Assembly: GCA_025642075.2 (NCBI GenBank)
Contig: JAODUO010000577.1
Location: 1-64,000 of the forward strand
Source: Ridgeia piscesae
Lineage: Eukaryota; Annelida; Polychaeta; Sabellida; Siboglinidae
Reading direction: 5' to 3'
Length of the DNA stretch: 64,000 bases
A program made the position numbers and the translations under genes. This document shows, piece by piece, positions 47,472 to 62,400 of the stretch; within the stretch, counting starts at the first letter, position 1, and each line of letters begins with the position of its first letter. Below the pieces are notes generated by a model. That model saw nothing but the letters and a program-made list of their open reading frames with translations, made no database searches and was not told the DNA's origin.

Positions 47472-50400
47472 TGTGTAGTGTGTGCATGTGGTGTGTGTGT
47501 GCATGTGTGTGTGCGTGTGCATGTGCGTGTGCATGTGTGTGGTCTGTGTGTGGTGTGGTGTGCGTATGTGTGTGGTGTGTGTGTGGTGTGCATGTGTGTG
47601 TATGCGTGTGTGTGGTGCGGTGCGGTGCGTGTGCGTATGTGTGTGTGAAGTATCCAAACATCAAACTTACAGCCATCAGTTTCTTCTTGGCGGCCTTTGC
47701 AAGTTCTGACAGGTCGAGACTGCTGCAAATGGAAATAACCACACGTATATGTCAGTTGCCGTTAGACCAAAATGACAGTGTTAGAGCAGAAACTGTTCTC
47801 TTTATTTTAATATTTTGCTATATAAAATGTTTATTATTTGTGACATTTTGCATGATTAAACAAACAAACACAAGTTAAGAAACTGTTAAAAACTATCTGC
47901 ATGTCACCCTAGGGATTTGGACTTAATATTTCATATATATTTCTCAGTGACTCAAGTGGTTACATTATTGGATTTACTAACTATTAATTTAACAGAATAC
48001 AACTGGCATATTGTCAATAAAGAAAACTATGCAAACAGGTAGAGACAGTGATATTTAGGTATTATGGGAATTTAATTGTTTTGTACATTGGCTATGATAG
48101 CTCATCACATGGCAAATCAAAACCTGAAAAATGTGAAAAATTAAAAAGGTCTACAAAGTGAACCTATTCGTGCTGCAACAATGATATTGTCAGTAAAGGT
48201 CTTACAAAGCCGTCTGACCCAGTCACCTTGCAATCATGACGGTGCAATGTGATGTCAATTACACTTCTCTAAGGTGGCTGTTCTATGCAGGTGCATGTCA
48301 ACCTTGGTACATGACAGGTGTTTCACTTACCTGTCTGCCATCTGTGGTATAATGAAGTGCTGGTCATTGCGGTGATCTGTGACAGAAACAAGTACAAGTT
48401 GACATGTAACCAATGGACACTCACAGCTAAGACACATGTAACCCTCATTATAGAAACATCTGCCTGTGACCTGACACCCTCATTACAGAAACATCTGCCT
48501 GTGACCTGACACCCTCATTATAGAAACATCTGCCTGTGACCTGACACCCTCATTATAGAAACATCTGCCTGTGACCTGACACCCTCATTATAGAAACATC
48601 TGCCTGTGACCTGACACCCTCATTACAGAAACATCTGCCTGTGACCTGACACCCTCATTATAGAAACATCTGCCTGTGACCTGACACCCTCATTACAGAA
48701 ACATCTGCCTGTGACCTGACACCCTCATTATAGAAACATCTGCCTGTGACCTGACACCCTCATTATAGAAACATCTGCCTGTGACCTGACACCCTCATTA
48801 TAGAAACATCTGCCTGTGACCTGACACCCTCATTATAGAAACATCTGCCTGTGACCTGACACCCTCATTATAGAAACATCTGCCTGTGACCTGACACCCT
48901 CATTACAGAAACATCTGCCTGTGACCTGACACCCTCATTATAGAAACATCTGCCTGTGACCTGACACCCTCATTACAGAAACATCTGCCTGTGACCTGAC
49001 ACCCTCATTATAGAAACATCTGCCTGTGACCTGACACCCTCATTACAGAAACATCTGCCTGTGACCTGACACCCTCATTATAGAAACATCTGCCTGTGAC
49101 CTGACACCCTCATTATAGAAACATCTGCCTGTGACCTGACACCCTCATTACAGAAACATCTGCCTGTGACCTGACACCCTCATTATAGAAACATCTGCCT
49201 GTGACCTGACACCCTCATTATAGAAACATCTGCCTGTGACCTGACACCCTCATTACAGAAACATCTGCCTGTGACCTGACACCCTCATTATAGAAACATC
49301 TGCCTGTGACCTGACACCCTCATTACAGAAACATCTGCCTGTGACCTGACACCCTCATTATAGAAACATCTGCCTGTGACCTGACACCCTCATTACAGAA
49401 ACATCTGCCTGTGACCTGACACCCTCATTATAGAAACATCTGCCTGTGACCTGACACCCTCATTATAGAAACATCTGCCTGTGACCTGACACCCTCATTA
49501 CAGAAACATCTGCCTGTGACCTGACACCCTCATTATAGAAACATCTGCCTGTGACCTGACACCCTCATTATAGAAACATCTGCCTGTGACCTGACACCCT
49601 CATTACAGAAACATCTGCCTGTGACCTGACACCCTCATTACAGAAACATCTGCCTGTGACCTGACACCCTCATTATAGAAACATCTGCCTGTGACCTGAC
49701 ACCCTCATTACAGAAACATCTGCCTGTGACCTGACACCCTCATTATAGAAACATCTGCCTGTGACCTGACACCCTCATTACAGAAACATCTGCCTGTGAC
49801 CTGACACCCTCATTATAGAAACATCTGCCTGTGACCTGACACCCTCATTACAGAAACATCTGCCTGTGACCTGACACCCTCATTATAGAAACATCTGCCT
49901 GTGACCTGACACCCTCATTATAGAAACATCTGCCTGTGACCTGACACCCTCATTACAGAAACATCTGCCTGTGACCTGACACCCTCATTATAGAAACATC
50001 TGCCTGTGACCTGACACCCTCATTATAGAAACATCTGCCTGTGACCTGACACCCTCATTACAGAAACATCTGCCTGTGACCTGACACCCTCATTATAGAA
50101 ACATCTGCCTGTGACCTGACACCCTCATTATAGAAACATCTGCCTGTGACCTGACACCCTCATTACAGAAACATCTGCCTGTGACCTGACACCCTCATTA
50201 CAGAAACATCTGCCTGTGACCTGACACCCTCATTATAGAAACATCTGCCTGTGACCTGACACCCTCATTACAGAAACATCTGCCTGTGACCTGACACCCT
50301 CATTATAGAAACATCTGCCTGTGACCTGACATCCTCATTATAGAAACATCTGCCTGTGACCTGACATCCTCATTATAGAAACATCTGCCTGTGACCTGAC

Positions 50401-53400
50401 ACCCTCATTATAGAAACATCTGCCTGTGACCTAACACCCTCATTACAGAAACTTTGACAATAGATCAAACTTTTAGTATGTACAGTTTGAACGCTTGTAC
50501 AATTTCTATAATAAAACCATCATCATAAAAATACAATGCAGCAGCAATACAGACAAACTATGTACTATTCTGAATTGTTAAGGTCGGGAAACTATAAATG
50601 CTGCCTGTTCTGAAGAATGGCGTCATGGCAACAAGAAGGCACCTGGGAAGTCTACAATGACCAGCCTGACCACAACCAACTCACCTGGCTTACGTCCACA
50701 CAGATAGTAGGCAAGTCTGTCAGTCAACTCGTACTGGCACTGGACGATGCGGTCAGCCAAGTCTGTGTGTCCTGCCTTCCTGCAATACATAAACCATGTC
50801 TGTGTGTCCTGCCTTCCTGCAATACATAAACCATGTCTGTGTGTCCTGCCTTCCTGCAATACATAAACCAAGTCTGTGTGTCCTGCCTTCCTGCAATACA
50901 TAAACCAAGTCTGTGTGTCCTGCCTTCCTGCAATACATAAACCAAGTCTGTGTGTCCTGCCTTCCTGCAATACATAAACCAAGTCTGTGTGTCCTGCCTT
51001 CCTGCAATACATAAACCAAGTCTGTGTGTCCTGCCTTCCTGCAATACATAAACCATGTCTGTGTGTCCTGCCTTCCTGCAATACATAAACCATGTCTGTG
51101 TATCCTGCCTTCCTGCAATACATAAACCATGTCTGTGTGTCCTGCCTTCCTGCAATACATAAATCACATGCTGTAGTTACCTGCACGCAGTGAGTTGTTT
51201 GTCGTGAACCTGAGTGAGCAGACAGCCTGGGCAGACAAACCTATCATTTGAACAATGTTTATCCTCAGTGTTTTACCTGTCTCACCCAACTGTTGATAAT
51301 GTTACACGGTGTTATTACGAAAACAGAATCCAACTTAATCCTTTTGTTTTACCACTGAGCTTGACTCTGAAGGAAACTGGCTGTAAAGAAGTCATTTGTG
51401 AAGTCGAGTTGGTGACAGACACTTACATAGCGTGTTCAGCAGGAGTCCTTCCATTCGCATCAAAAGCTCCGGGGTCAGCTCCGTATACAACGAGCAGCTC
51501 CACCTGCGACGGCTGGCCTGCCTGTGCTGCTATGTGCAGGGGGCAGTTACCCCGCTCCTGTACAACAGTACAACGGTACAACGGTACAACGGTACAACGG
51601 TACAACGGTACAACGGTACAACGGTACAACGGTACAACGGTACAACCTTGCAACAGTACAACAGTACAACTGTACAACAGTACAACAGTACAACTGTACA
51701 ACTGTACAACCGTACAACAGTACAACAGTACAACAGTAGAACTGTAGAACTGTAGAACAGTACTACCGTAGAACAGTACAACAGTACAACTGTACAACCG
51801 TACAACTGTACAACAGTACAACTGTACAACCGTGCAACAGTACAACAGTACAGACTGGAGTGTGATGTTTCAGTGTCACACTGTGGTTAGACTGGAGTGT
51901 GATGTATCAGTGTCACACTGTGGCTAGACTGGAGTGTGATGTATCAGTGTCACAATGTGGCTAGACTGGAGTGTGATGTATCAGTGTCACACTGTGGCTA
52001 GCCTGGAGTGTGATGTATCAGTGTCACAATGTGGCTAGACTGGAGTGTGATGTATCAGTGTCACACTGTGGCTAGCCTGGAGTGTGATGTATCAGTGTCA
52101 CACTGTGGCTAGACTGGAGTGTGATGTATCAGTGTCACACTGTGGCTAGCCTGGAGTGTGATGTATCAGTGTCACAATGTGGCTAGACTGGAGTGTGATG
52201 TTTCAGTGTCACACTGTTGCAAGACTGGAGTGTGATGTTTCAGTGTCACACTGTGGTTAGACTGGAGTGTGATGTTTCAGTGTCACACTGTGGCTAGACT
52301 GGAGTGTGATGTTTCAGTGTCACACTGTTGCAAGACTGGAGTGTGATGTATCAGTGTCACACTGTGGCTAGACTGGAGTGTGATGTATCAGTGTCACACT
52401 GTGGCTAGACTGGAGTGTGATGTATCAGTGTCACACTGTGGCTAGACTGGAGTGTGATGTTTCAGTGTCACACTGTGGCTAGACTGGAGTGTGATGTTTC
52501 AGTGTCACACTGTGGCTAGACTGGAGTGTGATGTATCAGTGTCACACTGTGGTTAGACTGGAGTGTGATGTTTCAGTGTCACACTGTGGTTAGACTGGAG
52601 TGTGATGTATCAGTGTCACAATGTGGCTAGACTGGAGTGTGATGTTTCAGTGTCACACTGTGGCTAGACTGGAGTGTGATGTATCAGTGTCACAATGTGG
52701 CTAGACTGGAGTGTGATGTTTCAGTGTCACAATGTGGCTAGACTGGAGTGTGATGTTTCAGTGTCACACTGTGGCTAGACTGGAGTGTGATGTATCAGTG
52801 TCACACTGTGGCTAGACTGGAGTGTGATGTTTCAGTGTCACACTGTGGCTAGACTGGAGTGTGATGTTTCAGTGTCACACTGTGGCTAGACTGGAGTGTG
52901 ATGTATCAGTGTCACACTGTGGCTAGACTGGAGTGTGATGTTTCAGTGTCACACTGTGGCTAGACTGGAGTGTGATGTTTCAGTGTCACACTGTGGCTAG
53001 ACTGGAGTGTGATGTTTCAGTGTCACACTGTTGCAAGACTGGAGTGTGATGTTTCAGTGTCACACTGTGGTTAGACTGGAGTGTGATGTTTCAGTGTCAC
53101 ACTGTGGCTAGACTGGAGTGTGATGTTTCAGTGTCACACTGTGGCTAGACTGGAGTGTGATGTTTCAGTGTCACACTGTGGCTAGACTGGAGTGTGATGT
53201 TTCAGTGTCACACTGTGGTTAGACTGGAGTGTGATGTATCAGTGTCACAATGTGGCTAGACTGGAGTGTGATGTATCAGTGTCACACTGTGGTTAGACAG
53301 GAGTGTGATGTTTCAGTGTCACAATGTGGCTAGACTGGAGTGTGATGTTTCAGTGTCACACTGTGGTTAGACTGGAGTGTGATGTATCAGTGTCACAATG

Positions 53401-56400
53401 TGGCTAGACTGGAGTGTGATGTATCAGTGTCACACTGTGGCTAGCCTGGAGTGTGATGTATCAGTGTCACAATGTGGCTAGACTGGAGTGTGATGTATCA
53501 GTGTCACACTGTGGTTAGACTGGAGTGTGATGTTTCAGTGTCACAATGTGGCTAGACTGGAGTGTGATGTTTCAGTGTCACACTGTGGCTAGACTGGAGT
53601 GTGATGTTTCAGTGTCACACTGTGGCTAGACTGGAGTGTGATGTATCAGTGTCACACTGTGGTTAGACTGGAGTGTGATGTATCAGTGTCACACTGTGGT
53701 TAGACTGGAGTGTGATGTTTCAGTGTCACACTGTGGCTAGACTGGAGTGTGATGTTTCAGTGTCACAATGTGGCTAGACTGGAGTGTGATGTTTCAGTGT
53801 CACACTGTTGCAAGACTGGAGTGTGATGTTTCAGTGTCACACTGTGGTTAGACTGGAGTGTGATGTTTCAGTGTCACACTGTGGCTAGACTGGAGTGTGA
53901 TGTTTCAGTGTCACAATGTGGCTAGACTGGAGTGTGATGTTTCAGTGTCACACTGTTGCAAGACTGGAGTGTGATGTATCAGTGTCACAATGTGGCTAGA
54001 CTGGAGTGTGATGTATCAGTGTCACATTGTGGTTAGACAGGAGTGTGATGTTTCAGTGTCACAATGTGGCTAGACTGGAGTGTGATGTTTCAGTGTCACA
54101 CTGTGGCTAGACTGGAGTGTGATGTTTCAGTGTCACACTGTGGCTAGACTGGAGTGTGATGTATCAGTGTCACACTGTGGCTAGACTGGAGTGTGATGTT
54201 TCAGTGTCACACTGTGGCTAGACTGGAGTGTGATGTTTCAGTGTCACACTGTGGCTAGACTGGAGTGTGATGTTTCAGTGTCACACTGTGGCTAGACTGG
54301 AGTGTGATGTTTCAGTGTCACACTGTGGCTAGACTGGAGTGTGATGTATCAGTGTCACACTGTGGCTAGACTGGAGTGTGATGTTTCAGTGTCACACTGT
54401 GGTTAGACTGGAGTGTGATGTTTCAGTGTCACACTGTGGCTAGACTGGAGTGTGATGTTTCAGTGTCACAATGTGGCTAGACTGGAGTGTGATGTATCAG
54501 TGTCACAATGTGGCTAGACTGGAGTGTGATGTTTCAGTGTCACACTGTGGTTAGACTGGAGTGTGATGTTTCAGTGTCACACTGTGGCTAGACTGGAGTG
54601 TGAAGTATCAGTGTCACAATGTGGCTAGACTGGAGTGTGATGTATCAGTGTCACAATGTGGCTAGACTGGAGTGTGATGTATCAGTGTCACACTGTGGCT
54701 ATAGACTGGAGTGTGATGTTTCAGTGTCACAGTGTGGCTAGCCTGGAGTGTGATGTATCAGTGTCACACTGTGGCTATAGACTGGAGTGTGATGTTTCAG
54801 TGTCACAATGTGGCTATAGACTGGAGTGTGATGTTTCAGTGTCACAGTGTGGCTAGCCTGGAGTGTGATGTATCAGTGTCACAATGTGGCTAGACTGGAG
54901 TGTGATGTTTCAGTGTCACAGTGTGGCTAGCCTGGAGTGTGATGTATCAGTGTCACACTGTGGCTAGACTGGAGTGTGATGTTTCAGTGTCACACTGTGG
55001 CTAGACTGGAGTGTGATGTTTCAGTGTCACACTGTGGTTAGACTGGAGTGTGATGTATCAGTGTCACACTGTGGCTAGACTGGAGTGTGATGTTTCAGTG
55101 TCACACTGTGGCTAGACTGGAGTGTGATGTTTCAGTGTCACATGTGGTAGACTGGAGTGTGATGTTTCAGTGTCACACTGTTAGACTGGAGTGTGATGTA
55201 TCAGTGTCACAATGTGGCTAGACTGGAGTGTGATGTATCAGTGTCACACTGTGGTTAGACTGGAGTGTGATGTTTCAGTGTCACATGTGGCTAGACTGGA
55301 GTGTGATGTTTCAGTGTCACACTGTGGCTAGACTGGAGTGTGATGTTTCAGTGTCACACTGTGGCTAGACTGGAGTGTGATGTATCAGTGTCACACTGTG
55401 GCTAGACTGGAGTGTGATGTTTCAGTGTCACACTGTGGCTAGACTGGAGTGTGATGTTTCAGTGTCACACTGTGGCTAGACTGGAGTGTGATGTTTCAGT
55501 GTCACACTGTGGCTAGACTGGAGTGTGATGTTTCAGTGTCACACTGTGGCTAGACTGGAGTGTGATGTATCAGTGTCACACTGTGGCTAGACTGGAGTGT
55601 GATGTTTCAGTGTCACACTGTGGTTAGACTGGAGTGTGATGTTTCAGTGTCACACTGTGGCTAGACTGGAGTGTGATGTTTCAGTGTCACAATGTGGCTA
55701 GACTGGAGTGTGATGTATCAGTGTCACAATGTGGCTAGACTGGAGTGTGATGTTTCAGTGTCACACTGTGGTTAGACTGGAGTGTGATGTTTCAGTGTCA
55801 CACTGTGGCTAGACTGGAGTGTGATGTATCAGTGTCACAATGTGGCTAGACTGGAGTGTGATGTATCAGTGTCACAATGTGGCTAGACTGGAGTGTGATG
55901 TATCAGTGTCACACTGTGGCATAGACTGGAGTGTGATGTTTCAGTGTCACAGTGTGGCTAGCCTGGAGTGTGATGTATCAGTGTCACACTGTGGCTATAG
56001 ACTGGAGTGTGATGTTTCAGTGTCACAGTGTGGCTAGACTGGAGTGTGATGTTTCAGTGTCACATGTGGCTAGACTGGAGTGTGATGTTTCAGTGTCACA
56101 ATGTGGCTAGACTGGAGTGTGATGTTTCAGTGTCACATGTGGCTAGCTGGAGTGTGATGTTCAGTGTCACATGTGGCTAGACTGGAGTGTGATGTTTCAG
56201 TGTCACATGTGGCTAGCTGGAGTGTGATGTTCAGTGTCACACTGTGGCTAGACTGGAGTGTGATGTTTCAGTGTCACACTGTGGCTAGACTGGAGTGTGA
56301 TGTTCAGTGTCACACTGTGGTAGACTGGAGTGTGATGTTTCAGTGTCACACTGTGGTTAGACTGGAGTGTGATGTATCAGTGTCACACTGTGGCTAGACT

Positions 56401-59400
56401 GGAGTGTGATGTATCAGTGTCACACTGTGGTAGACTGGAGTGTGATGTTCAGTGTCACACTGTGGCTAGACTGGAGTGTGATGTTTCAGTGTCACACTGT
56501 GGTTAGACTGGAGTGTGATGTTTCAGTGTCACACTGTGGCTAGACTGGAGTGTGATGTTTCAGTGTCACACTGTGGCTTTTTGACTTTGGGGTGTGATGT
56601 ATCAGTGTCACACTGTGGCTAGACTGGAGTGTGATGTATCAGTGTCACACTGTGGCTAGACTGGAGTGTGATGTTTCAGTGTCACACTGTGGTTAGACTG
56701 GAGTGTGATGTTTCAGTGTCACACTGTGGCTAGACTGGAGTGTGATGTTTCAGTGTCACACTGTGGCTAGACTGGAGTGTGATGTATCAGTGTCACACTG
56801 TGGCTAGACTGGAGTGTGATGTTTCAGTGTCACACTGTGGCTAGACTGGAGTGTGATGTTTCAGTGTCACACTGTGGCTAGACTGGAGTGTGATGTATCA
56901 GTGTCACAATGTGGCTAGACTGGAGTGTGATGTTTCAGTGTCACACTGTGGCTAGACTGGAGTGTGATGTATCAGTGTCACACTGTGGCTAGACTGGAGT
57001 GTGATGTATCAGTGTCACACTGTGGCTAGACTGGAGTGTGATGTATCAGTGTCACAATGTGGCTAGACTGGAGTGTGATGTTTCAGTGTCACACTGTGGC
57101 TAGACTGGAGTGTGATGTATCAGTGTCACAATGTGGCTAGACTGGAGTGTGATGTATCAGTGTCACACTGTGGCTAGACTGGAGTGTGATGTTTCAGTGT
57201 CACACTGTGGTTAGACTGGAGTGTGATGTTTCAGTGTCACACTGTGGCTAGACTGGAGTGTGATGTATCAGTGTCACACTGTGGCTAGACTGGAGTGTGA
57301 TGTATCAGTGTCACACTGTGGCTAGACTGGAGTGTGATGTATCAGTGTCACACTGTGGCTAGACTGGAGTGTGATGTTTCAGTGTCACACTGTGGCTAGA
57401 CTGGAGTGTGATGTTTCAGTGTCACAATGTGGCTAGACTGGAGTGTGATGTATCAGTGTCACACTGTGGCTAGACTGGAGTGTGATGTTTCAGTGTCACA
57501 CTGTGGCTAGACTGGAGTGTGATGTTTCAGTGTCACAATGTGGCTAGACTGGAGTGTGATGTATCAGTGTCACACTGTGGCTAGACTGGAGTGTGATGTT
57601 TCAGTGTCACACTGTGGCTAGACTGGAGTGTGATGTTTCAGTGTCACACTGTGGCTAGACTGGAGTGTGATGTTTCAGTGTCACAATGTGGCTAGACTGG
57701 AGTGTGATGTATCAGTGTCACACTGTGGCTAGACTGGAGTGTGATGTTTCAGTGTCACAATGTGGCTAGACTGGAGTGTGATGTTTCAGTGTCACACTGT
57801 GGCTAGACTGGAGTGTGATGTTTCAGTGTCACAATGTGGCTAGACTGGAGTGTGATGTATCAGTGTCACACTGTGGCTAGACTGGAGTGTGATGTTTCAG
57901 TGTCACACTGTGGCTAGACTGGAGTGTGATGTTTCAGTGTCACAATGTGGCTAGACTGGAGTGTGATGTATCAGTGTCACACTGTGGCTAGACTGGAGTG
58001 TGATGTTTCAGTGTCACAATGTGGCTAGACTGGAGTGTGATGTTTCAGTGTCACACTGTGGCTAGACTGGAGTGTGATGTTTCAGTGTCACACTGTGGCT
58101 AGACTGGAGTGTGATGTTTCAGTGTCACACTGTGGCTAGACTGGAGTGTGATGTTTCAGTGTCACACTGTGGCTAGACTGGAGTGTGATGTTTCAGTGTC
58201 ACACTGTGGCTAGACTGGAGTGTGATGTTTCAGTGTCACAATGTGGCTAGACTGGAGTGTGATGTTTCAGTGTCACACTGTGGCTAGACTGGAGTGTGAT
58301 GTTTCAGTGTCACAATGTGGCTAGACTGGAGTGTGATGTATCAGTGTCACACTGTGGCTAGACTGGAGTGTGATGTTTCAGTGTCACAATGTGGCTAGAC
58401 TGGAGTGTGATGTTTCAGTGTCACACTGTGGCTAGACTGGAGTGTGATGTTTCAGTATCACACTGTGGCTAGCCTGGAGTGTGATGTATCAGTGTCACAC
58501 TGTGGCTAGACTGGAGTGTGATGTATCAGTGTCACACTGTTACTAGCCTGGAATGTGATGTATCAGTGTCACACTGTGGCTAGACTGGAGTGTGATGTAT
58601 CAGTGTCACACTGTGGTTAGACTGGAGTGTGATGTTTCAGTGTCACACTGTGGCTAGACTGGAGTGTGATGTATCAGTGTCACACTGTGGTTAGACTGGA
58701 GTGTGATGTTTCAGTGTCACACTGTGGTTAGACTGGAGTGTGATGTTTCAGTGTCACACTGTGGCTAGACTGGAGTGTGATGTATCAGTGTCACACTGTG
58801 GTTAGACTGGAGTGTGATGTTTCAGTGTCACACTGTGGCTAGACTGGAGTGTGATGTTTCAGTGTCACACTGTGGCTAGCCTGGAGTGTGATGTTTCAGT
58901 GTTACACTGTGGCTAGACTGGAGTGTGATGTATCAGTGTCACACTGTGGCTAGACTGGAGTGTGATGTTTCAGTGTCACACTGTGGCTAGACTGGAGTGT
59001 GATGTTTCAGTGTCACACTGTGGCTAGACTGGAGTGTGATGTATCAGTGTCACACTGTGGTTAGACTGGAGTGTGATGTATCAGTGTCACACTGTGGCTA
59101 GACTGGAGTGTGATGTATCAGTGTCACACTGTGGTTAGACTGGAGTGTGATGTATCAGTGTCACACTGTGGCTAGACTGGAGTGTGATGTTTCAGTGTCA
59201 CACTGTGGCTAGACTGGAGTGTGATGTTTCAGTGTCACAATGTGGCTAGACTGGAGTGTGATGTTTCAGTGTCACACTGTGGCTAGACTGGAGTGTGATG
59301 TTTCAGTATCACACTGTGGCTAGACTGGAGTGTGATGTTTCAGTGTCACACTGTGGCTAGACTGGAGTGTGATGTTTCAGTATCACACTGTGGCTAGCCT

Positions 59401-62400
59401 GGAGTGTGATGTATCAGTGTCACACTGTGGCTAGACTGGAGTGTGATGTTTCAGTGTCACACTGTGGCTAGACTGGAGTGTGATGTTTCAGTGTCACAAT
59501 GTGGCTAGACTGGAGTGTGATGTTTCAGTGTCACACTGTGGCTAGACTGGAGTGTGATGTTTCAGTGTCACAATGTGGCTAGACTGGAGTGTGATGTTTC
59601 AGTGTCACAATGTGGCTAGACTGGAGTGTGATGTTTCAGTGTCACAATGTGGCTAGACTGGAGTGTGATGTTTCAGTGTCACACTGTGGCTAGACTGGAG
59701 TGTGATGTATCAGTGTCACACTGTGGCTAGACTGGAGTGTGATGTATCAGTGTCACACTGTGGCTAGACTGGAGTGTGATGTATCAGTGTCACACTGTGG
59801 CTAGACTGGAGTGTGTTCAAGTGAGACTCACCGGGTGGAAGTAGTTAGGGTCGGCGCCTAGAGACAGTAGTCTCAGGGAGGTCTCCAGGTTGCCTGTCCT
59901 CACACTTGAGTGCAGCTGCTACAAACACAACCAAGTCTAACATGACATATGACATCCTAAAATATTTTTTATGAAGTCCCTGTTCATAAAACTAGCAAAA
60001 TACCTTGTCCCCCCCCCGTGTAGAATGTAGACTATTCTAGGTTAACTGCCTCTCTATATTGACAACATCTACGGCAAGGACATCATGTTCACAAACACAC
60101 AGAATATCAAAGTTGACTGTGGTTGCCAAAGTAAAGCATCAAAACAAAAATTTACAATCACACTTTCTACCTTTCTCCTCCTGACCCGACACGTGACGTC
60201 AGACTACCACATTGTACGACCAGTGACTGTGAACGCAGCGATTATATTGTGACAGAAAACAACTTTGGGGTATTTTCTGTCAAAACAAACCGTTTCACCT
60301 TGGGTGCAAATTACATTTTAACGCAAATTACAATTTAACTCTGCATAGAACAACTATAGATGTATTGTAGTATGACTGAACAATATATTCAATAACTATA
60401 GATGTATTGTAGTATGACTGAACAATATATTCAATAACTGTAGATGTATTGTAGTATGACTGAACAATATAGTCAATAACTGTAGATGTATTGTAGTATG
60501 ACTGAACAATATAGTCAATAACTGTAGATGTATTGTAGTATGACTGAACAATATAGTCAATAACTGTAGATGTATTGTAGTATGACTGAACAATATAGTC
60601 AATAACTGTAGATGTATTTCTTTGAAAACAATCACTTTGCATTCAAGTGACCATCTAGTAGAATAATTACACTGCGTAAATACCAAATCTCTTACCTTGC
60701 TCAGGTCTTCTGCAGAACTAAGTTCTGAATCCTTTTGTCTGTTGACAAATGCTAGCATCTGGTACTTGGCTCGGATGAAGTCTGACTTCATTGGACTGGG
60801 GAATCATAACGGGATGTTAAAACAACATCAGCTTAAAAACTTAATTCAGTATCACAATAAACTAATAAAATTGCAAAGTACATAACACATACAGCAACCG
60901 TATTTCACAGGCCAATATCAATAAGGACAATTTATTTATGTTTATGTTTATATATTTGTTTTCTATACAGTGGACAGATGGCGCTGTGGTCACGGAAATG
61001 ACACAAACAGGCATTATGTGTTTACAGGTGGATGCCAGTTACATTTCTCACTCAGATGGCAATAACAGTTAGAAAACAAGTCAAAGCTGATTGGTCAAAA
61101 TTATATACTTTTCAAAAAGTAATGCCCCAAGCAAGACAAGTATGAGACTTACTGAAGAGACACAAGTATGAGACTTACTGGAGAGACACAAGTATGAGAC
61201 TTACTGGAGAGACAAGTATGAGACTTACTGGAGAGACACAAGTATGAGACTTACTGGAGAGACACAAGTATGAGACTTACTGGAGAGACAAGTATGAGAC
61301 TTACTGGAGAGACAAGTATGAGACTTACTGGAGAGACACAAGTATGAGACTTACTGGAAGAGACAAGTATGAGACTTACTGGAGAGACAAGTATGAGACT
61401 TACTGAAAGAGACGACAAGTATGAGACTTACTGAAGAGACAAGTATGAGACTTACTGGAGAGACCCAGTATGAGACTTACTGAGAGACAAGTATGAGACT
61501 TACTGGAGAGACAAGTATGAGACTTACTGAAGAGACAAGTATGAGACTTACTGAAGAGACAAGTATGAGACTTACTGAAGAGACACAAGTATGAGACTTA
61601 CTGAAGAGACACAAGTATGAGACTTACTGGAGAGACAAGTATGAGACTTACTGAAGAGACACAAGTATGAGACTTACTGAAGAGACAAGTATGAGACTTA
61701 CTGAAGAGACAAGTATGAGACTTACTGAGAGAGACAAGTATGAGACTTACTGGAGAGACAAGTATGAGACTTACTGGAGAGACAAGTATGAGACTTACTG
61801 GAGAGAACAAGTATGAGACTTACTGGAGAGACAAGTATGAGACTTACTGGAGAGACAAGTATGAGACTTACTGAAGAGACAAGTATGAGACTTACTGAAG
61901 AGACAAGTATGAGACTTACTGGAGAGACAAGTATGAGACTTACTGGAGAGACAAGTATGAGACTTACTGGAGAGACAAGTATGAGACTTACTAGAGACAC
62001 AAGTATGAGACTTACTGGAGAGACAAGTATGAGACTTACTGAAGAGACAAGTATGAGACTTACTGGAGAGACAAGTATGAGACTTACTGGAGAGACAAGT
62101 ATGAGACTTTCTGAAGAGACACAAGTCTGAGACTTACTGGAGAGACACAAGTATGAGACTTTCTGGAGAGACAAGTATGAGACTTACTGGAGAGACAAGT
62201 ATGAGACTTTCTAAAGAGACAAGTATGAGACTTACTGGAGAGACAAGTATGAGACTTTCTGAAGAGACACAAGTCTGAGACTTACTGGAGAGACACAAGT
62301 ATGAGACTTTCTGGAGAGACAAGTATGAGACTTTCTGGAGAGACAAGTATGAGACTTTCTAAAGAGACACAAGTCTGAGACTTACTGGAGAGACAAGTAT

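Noticed and set aside
46858..47742. His/Thr-rich and Cys/Val-rich frames of up to 294 codons
   Set aside because: Translations of a compound CA/GT microsatellite. Only [17 protein letters not shown] within them is real exon.
48438..50455. Possible CRISPR-like array (regular 35-bp periodicity)
   Set aside because: There are no distinct spacers; the whole unit repeats. The context is a eukaryotic intron.
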